Positions 44,341 to 52,926 of a stretch of 64,000 bases of DNA are shown in pieces. The DNA lies in contig CANMOY010000005.1 in the NCBI GenBank assembly GCA_947499595.1, positions 62,001-126,000 on the forward strand, read 5' to 3'. Source of the stretch: an uncultured Mesonia sp. Lineage in GTDB: Bacteria; Bacteroidota; Bacteroidia; Flavobacteriales; Flavobacteriaceae. Each line of letters begins with the position of its first letter. Positions within the stretch are counted from its first letter, which is position 1. The translations under genes were made by a program, and so were the position numbers. The notes below the pieces were generated by a model, which worked only from the letters and a program-made list of their open reading frames with translations, had not been told where the DNA came from and ran no database searches.

Positions 44341-46449
44341 TTAATCTACCCCTTTCATTAACTTTTTAATAGGTTTATTCACCGCGATTATCAATAGACC
44401 AGCAGCGATTGGGACCACCGTAAAAATTAAGAAAAAAGTAGTTAGTGAATATTCTTCTCTAATATTCTCTAGTTGCCCACCCAATACGGCGGCAAATTTA
44501 TTACCTATTGCAATTGCCAAGTACCACATACCAAACATAAAGGCAATCATACGGGCAGGAACTAATTTGGAGACGTAAGATAAACCTACAGGTGAAATAC
44601 AGAGCTCTCCAAAGGTATGAAAGAGATAAGCCAAAATTAACCAGATCATACTAACTTTAACCCCATCTTCTACTCCAAAGGTACCAAAAGCAAGCATACC
44701 AAAACCTAGTGCCAATAGGATAAGGCCTATACCATATTTCTGTGGTGCAGAAGGGTTGTATTTGCTTTCCCACCATTTAGAGAATAAACTTGCAAACGCA
44801 ATGATAAAGAATGAATTTAAAATACTAAACCAAGAAGCAGTAATCTCAACCCAGTGATTTTTAACCTGTGTAACTTTAGCTTGAACCACGCCACTATCTC
44901 GACCTAAGTTTTCGGCATTTTTCTTAGCGGCTTCTAATCTTTCTGGAGTTAAATAGCCAAACTTTGCGAAATTTTCATCCTTGGTAATGATATTGATTTC
45001 TTGTCCTTCTTTAAAATCACTAAAAGCCTCACCTATCACCACTTTTTTAGTGATAATATCATTTTCAATTTGGGAAATATCTTGATCAACAGAGATTGGT
45101 GTTTCCATAAAAATTAACTCACCATTCTTGGCCAATTTAGGCTCATTGGTTTCTTCATCTATAACCGCGACCTTCTGAGCTTGAAACTCTACTTCATAGG
45201 CAGTAGTATTAAAATCTCTGTTTAACATATAAATAACCACTCCCCATATTCCGACAAAACAAACCGCTAGAACAATATTTGATCCAGGAATTTTTGCGAA
45301 GGTCTGTTTCGCTAGAAGCACCAAAACATAGGTAATTATAGCTAATGGAACTATGGTTAATAATGCGTTTACAATGTTAAAAGTAATGGCTGCATTGCCA
45401 ATGAGTTCTCGATCGATATAATCACGAGCAAAAAGAACCAAAGAGGTAGCACCCTGCTCAAAACCTAAGAAAAAGAGAACGGTAAAGAATGCGAATACAA
45501 TAACAGCGTACATTCTATTACGCACGACGGTCGCATATCTGTTTATACGCCCTAAAGTCAAATATAAAAAGAGCACCAAACCAAATAGTACTACTACATA
45601 CTGCCCTTCCATTCCAAACATCTCAAATGGAAACAAATTGATATCAGCGATTTTAGAAAGCGGATCATTGATGGCGTATGCTAAACCTATTATAGAGGTA
45701 ATGACTATTAAGATTTTATCTATACTAGTAAACGGATTGTATTTTACTGGTTCTCCGTCACTTTCTACTTCTTGCTTAACGTTTTGCTCTTCTTTAGAAG
45801 GTACATCTCCTATTTTCCCAAATAATGGTTTAGCTAACCAAAATTGAAGCGTCCCTAAAAGCATGAAAACTCCGGCTAGACCAAATCCCCAAGACCAGCC
45901 TACACGCTCAGCTAAGTAACCACAAAGCATCATTCCGAAAAATGCACCTGCATTTACACCCATATAGAAAATGGTATAAGCACCATCTTTTTTCTTAGGT
46001 AAATCTTTATACATTTCGGAAATTATTGAGGTCATTGTAGGCTTAAAGAAACCAGTACCAATAACCAGTAAAGCTAATCCTATGTATAACCAAAACTCAG
46101 TTTCAACGGCCATTGCGGCGTGTCCTAAAGTCATTATTACTGCACCAATAACTACTGCCCATCTATAACCTGTAAATTTATCGGCTATAACTCCACCAAT
46201 AATTGGCGTGATATAAAGCAACATGGCATAGGTACCAAAAAGCGCTCCAGCATTTTCGGTAGTCCACTCCCAACCAGGATTATAACCAATGGCGGCCATG
46301 GTTAAGAAGTTAATCAATAATACACGCATCCCGTAAAAAGAGAAGCGTTCCCACATTTCTGTGAAAAATAATACAAATAAACCGGCTGGATGCCCTAAAA
46401 CTTTACTTTTAAAAAACTCACTGTGCTGAGTATCACTAATTGCTGACAT
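44341..46449 (-). CDS. POT/PTR-family peptide transporter with insertion between TM9 and TM10
   Basis: A 702-residue proton-coupled oligopeptide transporter. The family motif EMWERFSFYGMR is at residues 31-42 and FYMGVNAGAFFG near 161-172. A hydrophilic stretch of about 125 residues (about 411-535) sits between a membrane segment (NIVLAVCFVGIWGVVIYML) and the TM10 equivalent (ASWFSILNSFFII). By the positive-inside rule it faces the periplasm. It lies 11 bases downstream of a second POT gene and close to a DPP4-like peptidase gene. Dipeptides and tripeptides are likely substrates. Confidence 0.92.
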   Translation of the reverse strand: MSAISDTQHSEFFKSKVLGHPAGLFVLFFTEMWERFSFYGMRVLLINFLTMAAIGYNPGWEWTTENAGALFGTYAMLLYITPIIGGVIADKFTGYRWAVVIGAVIMTLGHAAMAVETEFWLYIGLALLVIGTGFFKPTMTSIISEMYKDLPKKKDGAYTIFYMGVNAGAFFGMMLCGYLAERVGWSWGFGLAGVFMLLGTLQFWLAKPLFGKIGDVPSKEEQNVKQEVESDGEPVKYNPFTSIDKILIVITSIIGLAYAINDPLSKIADINLFPFEMFGMEGQYVVVLFGLVLFLYLTLGRINRYATVVRNRMYAVIVFAFFTVLFFLGFEQGATSLVLFARDYIDRELIGNAAITFNIVNALLTIVPLAIITYVLVLLAKQTFAKIPGSNIVLAVCFVGIWGVVIYMLNRDFNTTAYEVEFQAQKVAVIDEETNEPKLAKNGELIFMETPISVDQDISQIENDIITKKVVIGEAFSDFKEGQEINIITKDENFAKFGYLTPERLEAAKKNAENLGRDSGVVQAKVTQVKNHWVEITASWFSILNSFFIIAFASLFSKWWESKYNPSAPQKYGIGLILLALGFGMLAFGTFGVEDGVKVSMIWLILAYLFHTFGELCISPVGLSYVSKLVPARMIAFMFGMWYLAIAIGNKFAAVLGGQLENIREEYSLTTFFLIFTVVPIAAGLLIIAVNKPIKKLMKGVD

Positions 46450-46460
46450 AGGTGTTTAAA

Positions 46461-48275
46461 TTATTCTTTTATTTCTGTATCGGCTATTTCGTAGCCCTCT
46501 TGTTCCAATTTTTCTACTTCTTTATCTTCCGCTCCGTGGGTTAGTTTCTTTAGTTTCTTAAGAAACAGGATTACTAAAAATCCGAAGGCCACTGTAAAAA
46601 TAGTCAAGAACAAAAAGGTATTGTATTCTTGTTCGTTCTGCTCTTCGCTCAAGACAAAAGAAACCTGATAGTTTTTACCATCTCCCTTATTTTCTACTTG
46701 CTGGGCGGCATCTGGATCTTTCTCAAATGTTAAGGCCGCGTGATAAGGATTTTCTGCTGTTACTTGATTTTCTTGAAGTGTTGTTTTGAGCTTATTCACC
46801 GCCTCATCATCCAATTCAAAAATCGGGTTTAAGATTTCGTCTGCTTGGTATTGCTTAAATTTAACCTGATCATTTTCTAAGAAAACGGTTGATTTAAGGG
46901 TGAAATTTTTATCTTGATTTATCGGGTAATCATAAACCGTAACCACTTTATTTTGCTCGTTTTTAATCTCAATGCTATCTTTTGACATAAAAGGAACAAT
47001 CTGTTCTTTGTTGTATAGCATCGTGCCCGAATAGGGCTCTAACTGAGCAGACTCCCCAATGCTTCCTGCCAATTTATTACCAAAACCAGTGGCTGCAAAA
47101 TAAACCCCCATCATTATCGAGGCATATTTAAGCGGTGCAAGCTTAGTGATAAAAGATAAGGCTACAGGAGATGTACTCAATTCACCAATAGTGTGAAATA
47201 AGTAAGCCAAGAAAATCCAAAACATAGCTGCTTTACCAAAAGTCTCTTGACTGGCTTCTTGTGATGCAAACATCATGAATACATATCCAAGTCCCATAAT
47301 AATAGTACCTATGGCCATTTTGAAAAGTGAAGAAGACTCTCTACCCTTCTTTTTCCACCATACCCAGAAGGCTCCAATTGCGGTTCCAAAAATTATGATG
47401 TAAGCGGCGTTAAGCGATTGAAAAACACCAGCTGGAATCTCTTCTAACCAACTTAAACCAATGCTTCTATCTATTTTAGCATCGGTGTACAAGTTCATTA
47501 ATCCACCTGCTTGTTCAAAGGCTCCCCAAAAAACAATAACAATCAAGAAAGAAATGAATAAGACGATTACTCGATCTTTCTCTATTTTAGTTAGTGGTCT
47601 ATTGGCTGCTTCTTTTTCTTCGGCACTTACCAAAGAGCCTCCACTAAATTCTCCAACACCTTTTAAAAACTTTTGTCCCCAAATATAAACGGCTTGACCT
47701 AACAACATTCCTATACCAGCTAGACCAAATCCATAGTGCCATCCGTAATAATAGGCCACCAAACCTACACTTATACTAGCTAAAAACGCACCGATGTTAA
47801 TACCAATATAAAAAATAGTAAAACCACTATCTCTTCTAATATCACCCTCTTCATAGAGACCACCTACCATTGTTGAAATATTTGGCTTAAGTCCTCCTAC
47901 TCCCAACACAATAAGCAGTAAGCCGGTAAAAAATGCCCAGTCTTGGGGAATCGCTAAAATACCATGCCCTAAACACAGCAGTATACCTCCCCACATTACC
48001 GTTTTCTTTTGGCCTAAAAATTTATCGGCAATCCAACCTCCAGGAATTGAGGCAACATATACCAACATAGTATACCAACCGTACAGCCAAATGGCATCTT
48101 TACTACTCCATCCCAAACCCGGATCTACCGCTGTGGCCGAGGCCGCAATATACAAGGTTAAAATACTCCGCATTCCATAGTAGGAGAATCGCTCCCACAT
48201 TTCGGTGAAAAACAAAATAAAAAGTCCTACTGGATGTCCAAAAATTTCTCTTCTTTCTCTCGTAATTGCTGCCAT
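46461..48275 (-). CDS. POT/PTR-family peptide transporter with insertion between the last two TMs
   Basis: A 604-residue transporter with EMWERFSYYGMR at residues 25-36 and FYIGINIGAF near 155-164. The TM10-type segment VFQSLNAAYIII follows a normal short loop. A hydrophilic insertion of about 145 residues (about 405-552) lies between the last two membrane segments, again on the predicted periplasmic side. The insertion is unrelated in position to that of the neighbouring paralogue. The C-terminal tail is charged. It follows the peptidase gene by 16 bases and precedes the other POT gene. Confidence 0.92.
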   Translation of the reverse strand: MAAITRERREIFGHPVGLFILFFTEMWERFSYYGMRSILTLYIAASATAVDPGLGWSSKDAIWLYGWYTMLVYVASIPGGWIADKFLGQKKTVMWGGILLCLGHGILAIPQDWAFFTGLLLIVLGVGGLKPNISTMVGGLYEEGDIRRDSGFTIFYIGINIGAFLASISVGLVAYYYGWHYGFGLAGIGMLLGQAVYIWGQKFLKGVGEFSGGSLVSAEEKEAANRPLTKIEKDRVIVLFISFLIVIVFWGAFEQAGGLMNLYTDAKIDRSIGLSWLEEIPAGVFQSLNAAYIIIFGTAIGAFWVWWKKKGRESSSLFKMAIGTIIMGLGYVFMMFASQEASQETFGKAAMFWIFLAYLFHTIGELSTSPVALSFITKLAPLKYASIMMGVYFAATGFGNKLAGSIGESAQLEPYSGTMLYNKEQIVPFMSKDSIEIKNEQNKVVTVYDYPINQDKNFTLKSTVFLENDQVKFKQYQADEILNPIFELDDEAVNKLKTTLQENQVTAENPYHAALTFEKDPDAAQQVENKGDGKNYQVSFVLSEEQNEQEYNTFLFLTIFTVAFGFLVILFLKKLKKLTHGAEDKEVEKLEQEGYEIADTEIKE

Positions 48276-48291
48276 TTATGTTTAGGTTGAT

Positions 48292-50475
48292 TTATAAGTT
48301 TTTTAAAATATAATTTGTCATTAATGTATACAAGTGCAAGCGGGTATTACCTCCGTAAATTCCATGGTTCTTATCGGGATAAATACGCCAATCAAATTGC
48401 TTGTTTTCCTGCACCAAAGCTTCGATCAATTGCATGGTATTTTGTACATGAACATTATCATCTGCACTACCATGTATAAGCAAAAAATGATTGGTATCGT
48501 CAAATTTGCTTACGTGCGTAATGGGTGAATTCTCATCGTAACCCGTAGGATTCTCTTGAGGTGTAGTCATGTAACGCTCTGTATATATAGTATCATAAAA
48601 ACGCCAGCTTGTAACGGGTGCTACTGCGATGGCTAAATTGAATACATCTCCTGCTCTAAAAATTGCATTTGAAGACATATAACCACCAAAACTCCAACCC
48701 CATATTCCAATACGATCTTCGTCTATATAATCACGCTCCCCCAATAATTTTGCAGCAGCGATTTGATCTTCTAATTCATATTTACCCAATCCTTTTTGGG
48801 TGACTTTCTTAAACTGAGCTCCTTTAAACCCTGTACCTCGACCATCAACGGTAACAACTATATAACCTTGGTTGGCCAATAATTGGTACCAGTAATCATT
48901 AGTAGAAAAGTAAGTATTGGCCACCGATTGCGATCCGGGTCCTGAATATTGATACATCAGCATCGGGTATTTTTTATTCTCATCGAAATCATGGGGTTTA
49001 ATCATGTACATATTTAAATCTTCGCCGTTTACACGGATGGTGCTTAATTCTTTTGGAGAAAAACCGTAGTCTTTTACTTTTTCTGCTAAAGCACTATTGT
49101 CTTGTATTTTACGTACCAACTTGCCATTTTTAGCTTGATGCAAAGTGTAAACGCTTGGCGTATTAACACTTGAATAATCATTGATAAAATAACTATAATC
49201 TGCACTAAAGTCTGCATTATTGGTTCCGGTTTTAGGCGTTAAACGCAGCTTATTTTTTCCATTAGCCAAAATGCTATATACATCACGGTTTACGCTACCG
49301 TTCTCTGTACTTTGAAAAAAGATTCTTCCCGTATTAGGGTCAAATCCGTAAAATGCCGTCACTTCCCAATCACCTTGAGTTACTTGGTTGATTAACTTAC
49401 CCTTTTTGCTATAATGATAGATATGATTATAGCCGTCTTTTTCACTTGTCCAGATAAAGCTATTGTTGTTTAAAAAAGTAAGGTTATCGGTTACATCTAC
49501 ATACGCCTCATCACGTTCCTCTAGAATTACATCCGCTTCAAGCGAAGTTGCATTTACAAACAATAAATCCATTTCATTTTGATGTCTGTTTAAGGCCTGT
49601 ACACTTAAAACATCTTTGTCTTTCGTCCATTTTAAACGCGGCAAATATTCATAATTTTTTGGCAGCTTAACCGACTTACTTTCTTTCTGGTTTAAATCAA
49701 AAATATGCAAACTCACTTTAGCATTATCATCACCCGCTTTAGGGTATTTAAACACCTGTTGACTAGGATATAATTGATTGTTATAACTCCCATAAATATC
49801 CATTGAAAACTCAGGAACACGGGTTTCGTCAAACTTCAAGTAAGCTATCTTAGAAGCATCTGCACTCCAATCAAATGCGCGAACAAAAGCGAACTCTTCT
49901 TCGTAAACCCAATCGGTAATCCCGTTTATGATTTCATTCTTTTTACCATCTTGGGTCAACTGAGTGGTGGTTCCAGAAGCTAAATCTTTAACATAAATAT
50001 TGTTTTCGTATACATAGGCTACTTTGGTTTCGTCTGGCGAAAACTGTGGCTCTTGAACTGGGTGAGCAGCTAACATGATATTCTCTCCATTGTTTAAATT
50101 ATAAACAAAGTAAATGGCGCGCGTAGAACGTCTATAGATCGCTTCTGTATTTACCCCCAAAAGCGCGAAATTTTCATTCGGACTTAACTGATAGGTTTCG
50201 AAATAATTAAGTTGTTTGATTTTATTTGAAGATAAAATATTTCTCGTTTGCTCGCCCGTCTCGTAACTATAGGCATCAACCCGCATATTTTGGTTACTGC
50301 GGTCATAGTGTTGCACTACATATTCTTTTCCGTTGTTTAATGAAGTTAAAGATTCCATATAGGCCGGCCTAAAAGCTCCTCCCCAAATCTCCTCTAAAGT
50401 AACTTGCTTATTTTGAGCACTTACCAAAAAAATACCCATAAAAAAAACTAGCGCGAAAGGCCTAAAAATTCTCAT
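48292..50475 (-). CDS. S9 dipeptidyl peptidase (DPP IV-like)
   Basis: A 727-residue exported peptidase with a signal peptide ending at FLVSAQ. Residues about 40-480 form the DPP4 beta-propeller, including the double-Glu segment DWVYEEEFAF that anchors the substrate N-terminus. The alpha/beta-hydrolase domain has the nucleophile motif GIWGWSFGGYMSS, then the aspartate in HGSADDNVHVQ and the histidine in PDKNHGI. It likely releases dipeptides in the periplasm, which the two downstream POT transporters import. It heads the operon. Confidence 0.93.
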   Translation of the reverse strand: MRIFRPFALVFFMGIFLVSAQNKQVTLEEIWGGAFRPAYMESLTSLNNGKEYVVQHYDRSNQNMRVDAYSYETGEQTRNILSSNKIKQLNYFETYQLSPNENFALLGVNTEAIYRRSTRAIYFVYNLNNGENIMLAAHPVQEPQFSPDETKVAYVYENNIYVKDLASGTTTQLTQDGKKNEIINGITDWVYEEEFAFVRAFDWSADASKIAYLKFDETRVPEFSMDIYGSYNNQLYPSQQVFKYPKAGDDNAKVSLHIFDLNQKESKSVKLPKNYEYLPRLKWTKDKDVLSVQALNRHQNEMDLLFVNATSLEADVILEERDEAYVDVTDNLTFLNNNSFIWTSEKDGYNHIYHYSKKGKLINQVTQGDWEVTAFYGFDPNTGRIFFQSTENGSVNRDVYSILANGKNKLRLTPKTGTNNADFSADYSYFINDYSSVNTPSVYTLHQAKNGKLVRKIQDNSALAEKVKDYGFSPKELSTIRVNGEDLNMYMIKPHDFDENKKYPMLMYQYSGPGSQSVANTYFSTNDYWYQLLANQGYIVVTVDGRGTGFKGAQFKKVTQKGLGKYELEDQIAAAKLLGERDYIDEDRIGIWGWSFGGYMSSNAIFRAGDVFNLAIAVAPVTSWRFYDTIYTERYMTTPQENPTGYDENSPITHVSKFDDTNHFLLIHGSADDNVHVQNTMQLIEALVQENKQFDWRIYPDKNHGIYGGNTRLHLYTLMTNYILKNL

Positions 50476-50616
50476 AATCTATATTTCATTTTTTTCGAAT
50501 CCAAGTTTACTAAAAATTAACGGATTTTAACGGGTTTTTGTTGTTAAATACTAAGATTATGTTAAGCAAAAAATTAGCTTCATTATCTTCTTAGCTTTAA
50601 ATTGAATTGAGCTTAG

Positions 50617-50624
50617 TATCTTTG
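50617..50624 (+). promoter_or_regulatory. -7 promoter box of the HMG-CoA reductase gene
   Basis: TATCTTTG matches TAnnTTTG exactly and lies 24 bases before the ATG at 50648. No clear -33 TTG at the right distance was found. Confidence 0.5.
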
Positions 50625-50647
50625 CCCAGCAATAATTCAAATTTATA

Positions 50648-51961
50648 ATGAAGCAAATTCAAGGTTTTTCTAAATTAAGTAAGCAAGATAAGATCGAATG
50701 GCTAGCAACTCATTTTTTTCAAAATGCAGATTTAGCCAAACAAACTTTGATGCAGTATTGGAATTCGAACCAACAACTACAACAATTACACGACGAATTT
50801 ACCGAAAACACCATTAGCAACTTATACATTCCCTTTGGCGTGGCGCCTAACTTTTTAATCGATGGCCAATTCTATAGCTTGCCCATGGCCATAGAAGAAA
50901 GTTCTGTGGTGGCTGCTGCCAGCAATGCAGCTAAATTTTGGCAAAGCAGAGGCGGGTTTAAAACCGAAATTATAGGAACAGAAAAGGTAGGACAAATACA
51001 TTTTACCTTTAACGGTCAAGCCGATTTTTTATTCTCACAATTCAATTCTCTAAAACAAAGCTTAATTGAAACGGCCAATGAGGTAAGCGCAAATATGATA
51101 AAAAGAGGCGGCGGACTTACGACAATTGACTTAATAGACAAAACCGATGCCTTAGAAAATTACTATCAAATTCATGCTTGTTTTGAAACCTTAGACGCCA
51201 TGGGCGCCAACTACATCAATTCTTGCCTAGAAGCAATGGCTAAGCTTTGGGAAAACGAGTTGAATGCAGCATTAGCAAATAGCACCCATAAGCTTGAAGT
51301 GGTAATGAGTATATTATCCAATTATGTACCCAATTGTCTGGTCAAAGCACAGGTTAGCTGCCCAGTATCGGCACTAGCTGAAGATCAAGATAAAGCCAAA
51401 CAGTATGCACAAAAATTCGTACAAGCTGTACAAATTGCTCAAGTAGAACCTTACCGTGCGGTGACACACAACAAAGGAATTATGAACGGAATTGATGCGT
51501 TGGTTTTGGCCACGGGTAATGATTTTAGAGCCGTTGAAGCCGGCGTGCACGCTTACGCTAGCCGAACAGGCACTTATCGCAGTTTGAGCGATGCGCGCAT
51601 TGAAAATGATGAATTTATTTTTGAAATGAGCTTACCTCTGGCTTTAGGTACTGTAGGTGGCTTAACTAAATTGCATCCATTGGTTAAATTAGCTTTAGAA
51701 ATGCTGGGTAACCCGAATGCTCAAGAACTTATGCGTATTGCCGCAGTTTGCGGATTGGCACAAAATTTTGCTGCCCTAAATTCATTGACCACTACAGGCA
51801 TTCAAAAGGGACACATGAAAATGCACTTAATGAATATCTTAAACCAATTTCAAGCTACCGAAGAAGAAAAAACAACCATCGCCAAAATGTATGAGAACAA
51901 AACCATAAGCCATACCCAAGTAGTCGAAACCTTAAACGCCATGCGTGATGCAGCAAATTAG
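50648..51961 (+). CDS. Hydroxymethylglutaryl-CoA reductase, class II type
   Basis: A 437-residue class II (degradative-type) HMG-CoA reductase. Segments are MAIEESSVVAAASNAAKFW, THNKGIMNGIDALVLATGND (catalytic Lys and Asp) and GIQKGHMKMHLMN (catalytic His). In Flavobacteriaceae this class serves the mevalonate pathway for isoprenoid synthesis, producing mevalonate. The following gene, overlapping by 14 bases, is a GHMP kinase, which supports a biosynthetic role. The start is an ATG after an exact -7 box. Confidence 0.93.
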   Translation: MKQIQGFSKLSKQDKIEWLATHFFQNADLAKQTLMQYWNSNQQLQQLHDEFTENTISNLYIPFGVAPNFLIDGQFYSLPMAIEESSVVAAASNAAKFWQSRGGFKTEIIGTEKVGQIHFTFNGQADFLFSQFNSLKQSLIETANEVSANMIKRGGGLTTIDLIDKTDALENYYQIHACFETLDAMGANYINSCLEAMAKLWENELNAALANSTHKLEVVMSILSNYVPNCLVKAQVSCPVSALAEDQDKAKQYAQKFVQAVQIAQVEPYRAVTHNKGIMNGIDALVLATGNDFRAVEAGVHAYASRTGTYRSLSDARIENDEFIFEMSLPLALGTVGGLTKLHPLVKLALEMLGNPNAQELMRIAAVCGLAQNFAALNSLTTTGIQKGHMKMHLMNILNQFQATEEEKTTIAKMYENKTISHTQVVETLNAMRDAAN

Positions 51962-52868
51962 AGCAAACGGTAAGATCTTATTGTCTGGCGAATACGGGGT
52001 ACTTGATGGAGCTCAAAGCCTGGCACTTCCTACCCAACTGGGTCAAATCTTTAGATTTGAAAAAATTAATGAACCAGAAATTCAATGGAAAAGCCTGTTT
52101 GCCGATAACAGCCTTTGGTTTGAAGTTATTTTTAAGCTTGAAAACAACCAGCTATTCGAACAAATAACGCCAGCAACCTCTGAAACAACCCGCTTAAAAG
52201 AAATCCTAGAGTACATTTTCATTAGAAAACCAAATTTAGCACAAACTGGCGGTTATAAAATAACCAGCCAGCTAGAATTTGATAAAGATTGGGGCTTGGG
52301 CTCTTCTTCTACACTTATTTACGCTTTAAGTAAGTGGGCAGGGGTAAATGCATACGAACTTCTCGAGAATACTTTTGGCGGTAGTGGTTATGATCTCGCT
52401 TGCGCGGATGCTAGCACAGCCATACTTTATAAGAAAACCAACCAACCGTATACACCAAGCGTACAACCTATACATTTCGCCCCCGATTTTAAGGAGCAAC
52501 TCTTTTTTGTTTATTTAAATGAGAAAAAAAATAGTCGGGAGGCTATTGCGCATTATCAGCAGCTAAAAAAAAGTCAGCGCACCCATCTTATCGAAGTACA
52601 AAATAGGATAACCCAAAATTTATTGACTGCCCAAACCCTAACCGATTTTGAAGCTGTGTTAGAAAAAAGCGAATCGGTTTTAAGTAGAGTCTTAGGTATT
52701 AAAACGGTAAAAGAAGAGCGCTTTAAGGATTACCCCTATAGCATAAAAAGCTTAGGGGGCTGGGGAGGAGATTTTGTATTGGTAACCACGAGAAAAGCAA
52801 AAGATATGGACTATTTCATTCATCAGGGTTACACCAATTATTTTTCTTTCGAGGACTTTATAAAATAA
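51948..52868 (+). CDS. GYDIA-family GHMP kinase (mevalonate kinase-like)
   Basis: A 306-residue small-molecule kinase of the GHMP superfamily. The ATP-binding motif is WGLGSSSTLIYAL. The family-naming motif appears here as SGYDLACADAST, with Leu in place of Ile. The N-terminal RANGKILLSGEYGVL segment matches the mevalonate/phosphomevalonate kinase branch. Its place directly after HMG-CoA reductase indicates it phosphorylates mevalonate or a following intermediate. The frame also opens at a GTG at 51945, but the adjacent ATG at 51948 is more likely. Confidence 0.88.
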   Translation: MQQIRANGKILLSGEYGVLDGAQSLALPTQLGQIFRFEKINEPEIQWKSLFADNSLWFEVIFKLENNQLFEQITPATSETTRLKEILEYIFIRKPNLAQTGGYKITSQLEFDKDWGLGSSSTLIYALSKWAGVNAYELLENTFGGSGYDLACADASTAILYKKTNQPYTPSVQPIHFAPDFKEQLFFVYLNEKKNSREAIAHYQQLKKSQRTHLIEVQNRITQNLLTAQTLTDFEAVLEKSESVLSRVLGIKTVKEERFKDYPYSIKSLGGWGGDFVLVTTRKAKDMDYFIHQGYTNYFSFEDFIK

Positions 52869-52897
52869 AAAAAGCAACTTTAAAAGCTGCTTTTTTT
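52866..52897 (+). terminator. Probable terminator after the mevalonate genes
   Basis: An imperfect AGCA/TGCT plus CTTT/AAAG stem flanked by A and T runs directly after the GHMP kinase stop. Confidence 0.65.
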
Positions 52898-52926
52898 ATT
52901 TATAAACCTAGATCTAAGTCAAGGAC

